Shown: piece by piece, positions 1 through 5,235 of the stretch | Layout: each line of letters starts with the position of its first letter | How positions within the stretch are numbered: position 1 is the first letter of the stretch | Position numbers and translations under genes: made by a program | Notes under the pieces: generated by a model | Told to the model about the DNA's origin: nothing | The model's input: the letters and a program-made list of their open reading frames with translations, nothing else | Database searches by the model: none | From: DTU015 sp964641455 | GTDB taxonomy: Bacteria > Bacillota > Sulfobacillia > Fermentithermobacillales > Fermentithermobacillaceae | DNA length: 14,259 bases | Assembly (NCBI GenBank): GCA_964641455.1 | Contig: CAZXLH010000048.1 | Coordinates: 1 to 14,259, forward strand | Reading direction: 5' to 3'

Positions 1-79
1 ATTAGAACTACTCCGGCTCTTGGCGGAGCAACAGTGGAAGAATTGGTTATTCCTGTCATGTTTGAGGGTGGATGAGGGC
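1..79 (+). repeat. Degenerate repeat A, copy 1 (runs off the left edge)
   Basis: This segment matches 608-692. Shared blocks include ATTAG at the start, CAGTGGAAGAA in the middle and TGAGGGC at the end. The copies differ by substitutions and small indels, including about 7 extra bases near the start of the second copy. No protein is conserved between them, so I read this as a non-coding dispersed repeat. It ends exactly where homology to an ABC ATPase begins, so it probably marks the breakpoint that truncated that gene. Confidence 0.6.
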
Positions 80-403
80 GGCGCTCTTGTTGTACGGGCT
101 ATAATCAACCAACCTGCTCTGCTTTTGGCCGATGAACCCACCCCCCATTACTCATCCTCCACCGACAACCTGGACTCAGTAAACCAAGGACATATACTCG
201 ACATTTTCGACAGCATCCACCAGGAAGGTACTATACTGATTGTGGTGTCCCATAATCATACAGTAGCTGATCACGCTAATGAATTGATAGAAATGTCAAA
301 TGGGGGAATTGATTCGATTGTTAAGAACGATAAAGATGAAAGTAAGAAAATGGGCGCAAGTAGCCCCGGGGTACCATATAGCCCTACGAATTACACAGAT
401 TGA
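80..403 (+). pseudogene. Truncated ABC-transporter ATPase (LolD/MacB-like), 3' remnant
   Basis: The open frame carries only the C-terminal half of an ABC ATP-binding domain. It begins at the helix after the signature motif (RAIINQP), followed by Walker B (LLLADEPT), the D-loop (NLDS) and the switch histidine (VVSHNH). The Walker A, Q-loop and LSGGQ signature, which are essential for ATP binding, are missing. They are replaced at the left by repeat A. A second lesion is visible: seven or eight extra residues (PHYSSSTD) separate ADEPT from NLDS, where the family normally reads ADEPTGNLDS, which fits a small in-frame insertion of about 21 bp. The frame closes at a TGA at 401-403, shortly before DnaA-box repeat B. 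Proteins of this type export lipoproteins or peptides together with a FtsX-like permease, but no permease is present here. An open frame from 20 exists, but its first 20 residues are repeat sequence. I am confident it is a non-functional remnant; the exact subfamily is less certain. Confidence 0.8.
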
Positions 404-468
404 CATGCCTGGGGATATGTGGAAAACCCTGTGGATAACATAGGAAAGCCGCTGTCGGAAAATATCAT
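391..468 (+). repeat. Repeat B copy 1, carrying two DnaA-box-like 9-mers
   Basis: This 78-bp segment aligns without gaps to 1313-1390; I count 63 identical positions by hand. It contains TGTGGAAAA at 418-426 and TGTGGATAA at 430-438. These are the complements of TTTTCCACA and TTATCCACA, and TTATCCACA is the classical DnaA box. Both boxes face the same way with a 12-bp pitch, and the second copy keeps both of them. Possible meanings are a DnaA-titration site or a relic of a replication origin. Confidence 0.7.
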
Positions 469-492
469 ATCTCAATCTTTCTCACCCTGGTT

Positions 493-525
493 GGTGAAAC
501 ATTGGGGACGGTCCTAATTGTTTCA
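493..525 (-). repeat. Palindromic repeat C, copy 1 (inverted)
   Basis: This is a 33-bp imperfect palindrome: TGAAAC at 495-500 pairs with GTTTCA at 520-525, and the centre is the odd-length palindrome GGACGGTCC. Read on the minus strand it matches the elements at 1456-1488 and 1505-1537 at nearly every position. Orientation is therefore opposite to those copies. Elements of this look are common as short dispersed hairpins in clostridial genomes (from memory). A MITE- or REP-like origin is inferred. Confidence 0.65.
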
Positions 526-556
526 TGGCTTGAATGGTGAGAACGATTTTGAAATG

Positions 557-591
557 CCGCTGCAACACCGCTGCAACACCGCTGCAACACC
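557..591 (+). repeat. Tandem 11-bp repeat, three copies
   Basis: The unit CCGCTGCAACA occurs three times perfectly at 557-567, 568-578 and 579-589, followed by a further CC. The period is not a multiple of three and no protein frame runs through it, so it looks non-coding. It probably expanded by replication slippage. Confidence 0.85.
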
Positions 592-607
592 AAACGGAAT
601 AATACCT

Positions 608-692
608 ATTAGGACTATTCACTATTCCCACTTTGGTAGAGCACCAGTGGAAGAACTGATTGTACCTGTCACATGTGAGGGTAAATGAGGGC
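608..692 (+). repeat. Degenerate repeat A, copy 2
   Basis: This matches 1-79, ending in the same TGAGGGC block. It stops 14 bp short of the end of the 4Fe-4S gene at 706, just as copy 1 stops at the ABC remnant. The shared right boundary next to two unrelated gene ends suggests a defined element end. Confidence 0.6.
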
Positions 693-705
693 AATATTTT
701 ACCCA

Positions 706-888
706 TTACCTATCTGTTGCTTTTTGCCAGGTAAGCGCTTTCGTTGGGCACTGGTCTATTACTTTGGCTATAGTTTTTGAATCTGCTGTACTCATGTCTA
801 CCCATGGTCGCCTTTCAGGGTCAAATACTTTTTTCAGTGATTTCCAGCAGTTGCTGTTGTGATTGCACAGAGCCGGTTGCCAGGTCAC
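706..888 (-). CDS. Small 4Fe-4S mono-cluster protein (Fer4_19-like), start uncertain
   Basis: The 60-residue product resembles the divergent single-cluster ferredoxin-like family (Fer4_19), which probably carries electrons in the cytoplasm. The family pattern is visible: TWQPALCNH near the start, cysteines at 8, 14 and 47, VFDPERRPWV at 21-30, and CPTKAL near the end. The likely beginning of the domain (RHYTNGEIIV) is encoded in frame just upstream of the GTG at 888. No ATG, GTG or TTG start lies between that segment and the in-frame TAG at 925-927. Translation from the GTG, which has GGGGAAA about 7 bases upstream, would lose about ten residues of the first strand. Either the native start has been lost and the gene is decaying, or a shortened protein is made. 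The upstream neighbour is a broken rubredoxin gene in the same orientation, so the two probably formed a redox pair. The family call is fairly sure; that it still works is not. Confidence 0.6.
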   Translation of the reverse strand: MTWQPALCNHNSNCWKSLKKVFDPERRPWVDMSTADSKTIAKVIDQCPTKALTWQKATDR

Positions 889-924
889 AATGATTTCCCC
901 GTTTGTGTAATGTCTTACTACGGG

Positions 925-1099
925 CTAGTCCTCTGTCTTTGAATCCATTTTAGCAAACTCAGTTTTTCCCATTTTGCATACAGGGCAAACCCAGTTTTCA
1001 GGTAAGTCGTCAAACGATGTTCCGGGCTTTACATCAGGGCGGGTTGCCTTTGTCAGGATCATATACATAACTACATACTTTACATTGATATTTAGCCAT
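925..1099 (-). pseudogene. Rubredoxin, frameshifted
   Basis: Rubredoxins are small cytoplasmic one-iron electron carriers of about 52-55 residues that use two CxxC pairs. The frame starts at the ATG at 1097-1099, behind a good AAGGAGG ribosome site, and reads MAKYQCKVCSYVYDPDKGNP with the first pair (CKVC). It then meets a TGA two codons later. The second half continues one frame over: VKPGTSFDDLPENW, then CPVC, then the natural TAG at 925-927. The 175-nt length confirms the break. The family normally has three residues between GNP and V, so a net 2-nt deletion fits better than a 1-nt insertion. Corrected, the protein would be about 58 residues. All four iron-ligand cysteines survive, so the lesion is recent or is a sequence error. 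It lies directly upstream of the 4Fe-4S gene at 706-888. Confidence 0.8.
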
Positions 1100-1168
1100 T
1101 GATTTGCCTCCTTAATTTGTCGAAACCAGGAGCAATACCTACAAGTTTACATTAAATCACTCCAGGTA

Positions 1169-1197
1169 AATATACGGTAAATTACCTTGTGCAACAA
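1169..1197 (-). promoter_or_regulatory. Putative promoter with an internal operator-like palindrome
   Basis: Read on the minus strand there is TTGTTG at 1192-1197, a 17-bp spacer, and TATATT at 1169-1174, which would drive the rubredoxin/4Fe-4S pair. The spacer contains the perfect odd palindrome GGTAA-A-TTACC at 1176-1186. GGTAAAT also occurs as a direct repeat at 1165 and 1176. The -35 match is weak. A regulator-binding role is inferred. Confidence 0.35.
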
Positions 1198-1312
1198 GTG
1201 AGTTTGTGAGGTATTGGAGGCCATTTGGCAAGGCCGGTTTTGGTCATTTTTAGAGCGGTTAGTCAAGGTTTTTAATCACTGGAGCCATAGCTGAGCAGAT
1301 ATGGCCGGACAA

Positions 1313-1390
1313 TAACACAGGTTGACACGCTTGGGGATATGTGGAAAAGTTTGTGGATAAAGTAGGAAAGGCGTCGTCGCAAAAAATCCT
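1313..1390 (+). repeat. Repeat B copy 2, carrying two DnaA-box-like 9-mers
   Basis: This is the gapless partner of 391-468. TGTGGAAAA lies at 1340-1348 and TGTGGATAA at 1352-1360, with the same 12-bp pitch as copy 1, although the three bases between them have all changed. Conservation of the boxes against a changed linker hints at selection, but two copies cannot prove it. Confidence 0.7.
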
Positions 1391-1455
1391 AATTGTAACT
1401 ATACAGGTAACTACACTGGCTGGGGGCTTGGGTTTACACAATTTTGGGGCCATGC

Positions 1456-1488
1456 TGAAACGATTAGGACCGTCCCCGATGTTCCAGC
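1456..1488 (+). repeat. Palindromic repeat C, copy 2
   Basis: It begins TGAAACGATTAGGACCGTCC and ends in a variant right arm (GTTCCAGC where other copies have GTTTCACC). It lies 49 bp upstream of the next copy in the same orientation, with a short ATGTTCCAG direct repeat between them. Confidence 0.65.
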
Positions 1489-1504
1489 CCAATGTTCCAG
1501 CAAA

Positions 1505-1537
1505 TGAAATGATTAAGACCGTCCCCGATGTTTCACC
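1505..1537 (+). repeat. Palindromic repeat C, copy 3, ending at the N gap
   Basis: It begins TGAAATGATTAAGACCGTCC and ends TGTTTCACC immediately before the first N. The same sequence reappears after the gap at 1660-1692. Because 1483-1537 and 1638-1692 are identical over all 55 bases, these may be one genomic copy shown twice. Confidence 0.65.
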
Positions 1538-1637
1538 NNNNNNNNNNNNNNNNNNNNNNNNNNNNNNNNNNNNNNNNNNNNNNNNNNNNNNNNNNNNNNN
1601 NNNNNNNNNNNNNNNNNNNNNNNNNNNNNNNNNNNNN
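1538..1637. other. Assembly gap, exactly 100 N
   Basis: All 100 bases are N, a conventional placeholder length, not a measured one. The 55 bases on the left (1483-1537) and the 55 on the right (1638-1692) are identical. This is what two contigs sharing a k-mer-length end overlap look like after scaffolding. The true sequence may have no gap, or may hold additional copies of repeat C. Confidence 0.9.
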
Positions 1638-1659
1638 TCCAGCCCAATGTTCCAGCAAA

Positions 1660-1692
1660 TGAAATGATTAAGACCGTCCCCGATGTTTCACC
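1660..1692 (+). repeat. Palindromic repeat C, copy 4 (possibly the same as copy 3)
   Basis: It is identical to 1505-1537 and sits inside the 55-bp duplicate that flanks the N gap. It is listed separately only because it is present in the given sequence. Confidence 0.5.
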
Positions 1693-1800
1693 GGCCATAT
1701 ATCTGCAGAATGTTATCTTAATGGCAAGGCTAGAAAACATTGCTCCTATAACGACCCAGTACTGTATGATATTATATAAACTGCCTTTAACCTGGGATCT

Positions 1801-1822
1801 TACATCACTGCGTAATGATGTA
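1801..1822. promoter_or_regulatory. Inverted repeat upstream of the secreted-protein gene
   Basis: TACATCACT and AATGATGTA form 9-bp arms with one mismatch around a GCGT centre, 86 bp before the start of the gene at 1908. No T-run follows, so it is not a terminator. An operator for that gene is possible. I could not pick a convincing sigma-A promoter beside it. Confidence 0.35.
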
Positions 1823-1907
1823 CCTGGTTAACACGGCTAGGAGAAGGTTATAAGAACATTTCAGAGTTCATGGAAGTTTTAGTCAATTTAGATAAGGAGA
1901 TGGGAGA

Positions 1908-2768
1908 ATGACTAAACGAATACTCACTGCAATTATGGTCATGGGCTTGGTAATGGCCATGTTTGCACCTGTGGCAATGGCTGCTCCCGGCGAAGCAATT
2001 TGGCAGGAGCAGGGTGCCGGTTGGCAAGTGCCCTGGTATTCCAGATGGCAGCCTTTCCCGGTATGGCCAGGCTGGGGTTATTCTACTTATCCCGGTACAG
2101 GCCTGGGATATCACCTAAGATATGCACCTGAGTCGAACGAGTTAGTGCTTTATGTGTATAATCCAACTGATAAGCCCATCACTGTGTCTGCACCTACAGC
2201 CCAGATGGCTGATTTTGTGCTATGGCAAAACGGGCAGATGGTTTGGAGGGCAAGTGCTAACAAGAGCTACGCTCAGGTAGTTACTAATGAGACAATTAAG
2301 CCTGGCGAAGGCAAAATATATAAAGAAACTTTGCCGTGGATTCCTGCAGGAACCTATTTTGCACAAGCCTATTATCTTGGCGAAACCAAATGGTCGCCTG
2401 TTGCATCGTCTTATATCTGGGTTCAGGGTTATGAGCCGCTCAAGTATAGTGTAGAATACCTGGCGCCAACTTGGTTTAACCCAAATCCCCGGCTAAGAGT
2501 AACAATTAAGAACATGACAGATAAAGATATTACTCTTCCTTATCAATACGGATATCAAATTTTGGTAAAGAAGGCCGGAGCCAAGGAGTATCTTCCTAAT
2601 GTAGGAATGGGCCAGTCCTTGGGAACAATTGAAAAGGGAGCGACAAGGTATGTCTTTGTAAACCTCAATGGGCTCACACCTGGAACTTATCAGGTAGATA
2701 TACGCTCTAACGTAGCTCACCTTGGTTGGTATTCAATAGTTGCTCAAAACTGGTTCTACGTTTGGTAA
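1908..2768 (+). CDS. Secreted protein with a Trp-rich segment and two BsuPI-like domains
   Basis: The product has 286 residues. Residues 1-25 form a signal peptide: MTKR, a hydrophobic core, and AMA before a likely cleavage at A25/A26. Residues 30-62 are rich in Trp, Pro and Tyr, with six Trp between 32 and 56. Residues about 66-172 resemble the BsuPI fold (intracellular proteinase inhibitor family, an Ig-like beta sandwich): LYVYNPTDKPITV, then ADFVLWQNGQMVWR, then an 'ETIKPGE' turn. Residues about 178-286 look like a second, more divergent copy: LRVTIKNMTDKDITL, then LGTIEKGATRYVF and GLTPGTYQVDI. There are no cysteines. The start is supported by AAGGAGA seven bases upstream. The gene stands alone between repeat DNA and its own terminator, so context gives no partner. 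BsuPI domains often occur in exported clostridial proteins of unknown role; protease inhibition, cell-wall attachment or protein binding are all only possibilities. Secretion is well supported, the fold is moderately so, the function is unknown. Confidence 0.8.
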   Translation: MTKRILTAIMVMGLVMAMFAPVAMAAPGEAIWQEQGAGWQVPWYSRWQPFPVWPGWGYSTYPGTGLGYHLRYAPESNELVLYVYNPTDKPITVSAPTAQMADFVLWQNGQMVWRASANKSYAQVVTNETIKPGEGKIYKETLPWIPAGTYFAQAYYLGETKWSPVASSYIWVQGYEPLKYSVEYLAPTWFNPNPRLRVTIKNMTDKDITLPYQYGYQILVKKAGAKEYLPNVGMGQSLGTIEKGATRYVFVNLNGLTPGTYQVDIRSNVAHLGWYSIVAQNWFYVW

Positions 2769-2838
2769 TTGATGGGGGAAACCTGACATCTGACAACAAG
2801 GCTTTACAGAGAGAAACAAGCGCGTATTTCATCGATAT

Positions 2839-2868
2839 GGCCGGAGTATGCCTCCGGCCTCGTTTCTT
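2839..2868 (+). terminator. Rho-independent terminator of the secreted-protein gene
   Basis: GGCCGGAG at 2839-2846 pairs perfectly with CTCCGGCC at 2852-2859 across a 5-base loop, followed by TCGTTTCTT. It lies 71 bp beyond the stop codon. The U-tract is interrupted, but the stem is strong. Confidence 0.75.
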
Positions 2869-2964
2869 ATTGATTATGAGGTTCTTCAATACTCAGAAAT
2901 TCTTAGCATATAGAAGCCTTATATTGGTATGAGATGTTGACGCCATATACGTCACAGGCCGGAT

Positions 2965-2992
2965 TTTACACTTGCACCAGGCAGGATATAAT
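2965..2992 (+). promoter_or_regulatory. Sigma-A promoter for the EF-G-like gene
   Basis: TTTACA at 2965-2970 is followed by a 16-bp spacer and a perfect TATAAT at 2987-2992. The start codon at 3039 lies about 40 bases past the expected transcription start. The leader contains a small GAAG/CTTC hairpin and then AGGAGG. Confidence 0.65.
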
Positions 2993-3038
2993 TGATAATA
3001 TGCCGAAGAGACCTTCGTAGCCTGGTTGTTAGGAGGAG

Positions 3039-5120
3039 ATGTCGTTGAAGGAATTTTCCACAGAAAACATTCGAAACGTTGCTCTTGTTTCTCATAGTGG
3101 TGCAGGAAAAACCACTGTTGGCGATGCTATGTTGTTTGTTACCGGCGGAAACGACCGATTCGGAAGAGTCGATGATTCGACTTCAGTTTTAGACTACGAT
3201 TCAGAGGAAATTAGACGTAAGACCACTGTATCTACAGCAGTGGCTCCGGTTGAATGGAATGGCTGCAAAATTAACATTTTAGATACACCTGGTTATTTTG
3301 ACTTCGTGGGAGAAGTTCGTTCGGCTCTTAGAGTGGCTGATGGGGCATTGGTCGTTGTTGATGCTACAGGTGGAATTGAAGTGGGAACTGAATTGGTATG
3401 GCAATATGCAAATGAATATCAGATTCCCAGATTACTTGTTGTAAACAAGCTTGACAGAGAAAACACAGATTTTTTGGTGACACTTGGCGAATTAAACAAT
3501 GTTTTTGGCAGGGTGCTTCCCCTTTACCTGCCTATAGGCAAAGAAGAAGATATTAAAGGTGTCGTCGATATCATCAGGGGAGTAGCCCTTATTTCATCAC
3601 CTGATGGAAAGATTTCAGAAGAAGAAATTCCGGAAAACATGGCCGGAGATGTTTCGGACATGAAAGAAGAGCTAAAAGAGGCTGCATGCGATGGTGATGA
3701 TGATCTTTTTGAGAAGTACATCGATGAAGGCGATCTCACTGACGATGAGATTCGAAAGGGGCTTAGGGCAGCAAGCATTGCCCGCAAAATCGTGCTTGCC
3801 ATCCCGGCGTCAGCTAGCAAATTAGTTAGTATGCAGCCGGTTCTTGATGCTATAGCTGCTTACTTGCCCAATCCTACGGAAGTTCCGGCGGTGAAAGGTG
3901 TAGTCCCCGGAACTGAAGATGAAGCAGTGAGGAGTGCAGACGTTTCGGAACCATTATCAGCGCTGGTATTTAAGACAACTGCTGACCCGTATGTTGGCAA
4001 ACTTACGCTTTTCCGGGTCTACTCAGGCAAGTTTGCTTCAAATGGCAGCTGTTACAATTCAACAAAGGACCATACAGAGCGAATAGGCCAGCTTTACACA
4101 ATCAAAGGCAAGAGCCAAATACCTGTGCCCTTTGTTGTGGCCGGTGATATTGGAGCCGTAGCCAAACTTCAGGAAACTCTTACAGGAGACACTCTTTGTA
4201 AACAGGAAGATCCGGTATTGTTTCCAACTATCGAATTCCCTGCCCCTGTTTACTCGTTGGCAGTTAACCCCAGAACAAAAGGTGACGAAGAAAAGATTTC
4301 TTCAGGGTTATCCAGGCTTACCGAGGAAGACCCAACTATTACCGTAGAGCGTAACGCAGAGACTAGCGAGACTATTTTATCAGGCCTTGGAGAAGTCCAT
4401 GTAGATGTAACAACTACCAAACTCAAGAAGAAGTTCGGCGTTGATGTTGATGTGACAACTCCAAAGATTCCTTACAGAGAAACGATTAAAGGCTCTGCCA
4501 AAGCTGAAGGGAAGCATAAGAAACAGACAGGCGGGCGTGGCCAATACGGGCACGTTTGGATCGAGTTTGAACATATTCCTGATAAGGATTTTGAATTTGT
4601 AGATAAGATTTACGGCGGTGCGGTTCCCAGGCAGTACATTCCTGCTGTAGAGAAAGGCTTATTAGAAGCTCTTGAAGAAGGTGTGTTGGCCGGCTATCCG
4701 GTAGTGAATATTAAGGCTACCTTATACGACGGGTCGTTCCACCCGGTTGATTCGTCTGAAATGGCATTTAAGATCGCTGCTTCTCTGGCTTTTAAGAAGG
4801 GGTGTGAAGAATCTCACCCGATTATTCTTGAGCCTATTGTCAAAGTTGAGGTTACAGTCCCTGATCAATTTATGGGAGACATCATGGGAGATCTCAACAA
4901 GAAACGAGGAAAGATTCTTGGCATGGAATCAAAAGGCCCCATTCAGGTGATTAAGGCCCTTGCTCCCTTAAGCGAAATGCAAAAGTATGCGATTGACTTA
5001 AGGTCTATGACTCAAGGGCGTGGACTTTTTACCATGGAGTTTGATCACTATGAAGAAGTGCCAGGTAATATTGCAACTGATATTATCGAAGAAGCCAGGA
5101 AGGCTAGAGAAAACAGGTAG
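3039..5120 (+). CDS. fusA: Elongation factor G paralogue (EF-G2 / FusA2 type GTPase)
   Basis: The 693-residue product matches EF-G in length and layout. Its GTPase domain has the P-loop SHSGAGKTT at 18-26, DTPG at 82-85 and NKLD at 136-139. Later come the domain II beta barrel and domain IV with GRGQYGHVW (about residue 506 on). Canonical EF-G moves tRNA and mRNA on the ribosome. This protein differs in switch and catalytic segments: the P-loop is HSGAGKT where main EF-G reads AHIDAGKT, switch I has RRKTTV, and Tyr86 replaces the catalytic His of DTPGH. These are marks of the EF-G2/FusA2 branch, whose ribosomal role is less clear and whose GTP hydrolysis can be weak. The usual neighbours (rpsL, rpsG, tuf) are absent, which also argues for a paralogue. 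AGGAGG lies only two bases before this ATG; a TTG at 3045 would have a normal 8-base spacing, so the true start may be two codons later. The gene has its own promoter and terminator. Confidence 0.9.
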   Translation: MSLKEFSTENIRNVALVSHSGAGKTTVGDAMLFVTGGNDRFGRVDDSTSVLDYDSEEIRRKTTVSTAVAPVEWNGCKINILDTPGYFDFVGEVRSALRVADGALVVVDATGGIEVGTELVWQYANEYQIPRLLVVNKLDRENTDFLVTLGELNNVFGRVLPLYLPIGKEEDIKGVVDIIRGVALISSPDGKISEEEIPENMAGDVSDMKEELKEAACDGDDDLFEKYIDEGDLTDDEIRKGLRAASIARKIVLAIPASASKLVSMQPVLDAIAAYLPNPTEVPAVKGVVPGTEDEAVRSADVSEPLSALVFKTTADPYVGKLTLFRVYSGKFASNGSCYNSTKDHTERIGQLYTIKGKSQIPVPFVVAGDIGAVAKLQETLTGDTLCKQEDPVLFPTIEFPAPVYSLAVNPRTKGDEEKISSGLSRLTEEDPTITVERNAETSETILSGLGEVHVDVTTTKLKKKFGVDVDVTTPKIPYRETIKGSAKAEGKHKKQTGGRGQYGHVWIEFEHIPDKDFEFVDKIYGGAVPRQYIPAVEKGLLEALEEGVLAGYPVVNIKATLYDGSFHPVDSSEMAFKIAASLAFKKGCEESHPIILEPIVKVEVTVPDQFMGDIMGDLNKKRGKILGMESKGPIQVIKALAPLSEMQKYAIDLRSMTQGRGLFTMEFDHYEEVPGNIATDIIEEARKARENR

Positions 5121-5153
5121 CACCGATTCGAGATCGTGCATGGTAGCAAGATG

Positions 5154-5206
5154 AGCCCCGGCATGCGATATTGAAATCTATCGCAAACACCGGGGCTGCA
5201 GTTTTT
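5154..5206 (+). terminator. Rho-independent terminator after the EF-G-like gene
   Basis: AGCCCCGG at 5154-5161 pairs with CCGGGGCT at 5190-5197. Inside this is a second stem, TGCGATA with TATCGCA, around a short loop. TTTTT follows at 5202-5206. It stands between convergent genes; the minus-strand side has no T-run, so it serves mainly the plus strand. Confidence 0.8.
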
Positions 5207-5235
5207 CAGATTCTGATCATTTCAATGCATCCCAA

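Larger units (their letters stand above)
404..705. other. Gene-free stretch made of repeats
   Basis: I see no supportable gene here. The stretch holds most of repeat B (to 468), an inverted copy of palindromic repeat C (493-525), a tandem 11-bp repeat (557-591) and the second copy of repeat A (608-692). Short frames across it overlap these repeats and have no family resemblance. Confidence 0.6.
1100..1907. other. Long non-coding stretch around an assembly gap
   Basis: No supportable gene lies here. From left to right it holds the ribosome site and putative promoter of the rubredoxin remnant (to 1197), about 115 bp with nothing I can name, repeat B copy 2 (1313-1390), palindromic repeat C copies around the N gap (1456-1692), and then the upstream region of the secreted-protein gene with an inverted repeat at 1801-1822. 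A frame that seems to cross the gap is meaningless. Confidence 0.6.

Noticed and set aside
482..706. Minus-strand frame of 74 residues
   Set aside because: It lies entirely over repeats A and C and the 11-bp tandem repeat, begins within the end of the 4Fe-4S gene, and resembles no protein family.
925..927. In-frame TAG between rubredoxin and the 4Fe-4S domain as a recoded (pyrrolysine) codon
   Set aside because: The rubredoxin ends naturally at this point (about 58 residues), and the frame is already shifted upstream, so recoding is not needed.
1456..1692. Possible CRISPR-like array of regularly spaced repeats
   Set aside because: There are only two real copies at 49-bp spacing before the gap, the third is probably the assembly duplicate, the inter-repeat sequence repeats itself, and no cas gene is present.
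1341..1740. Open frames on both strands running through the N gap
   Set aside because: They are kept open only by unknown bases, consist of repeat sequence, and show no family features.
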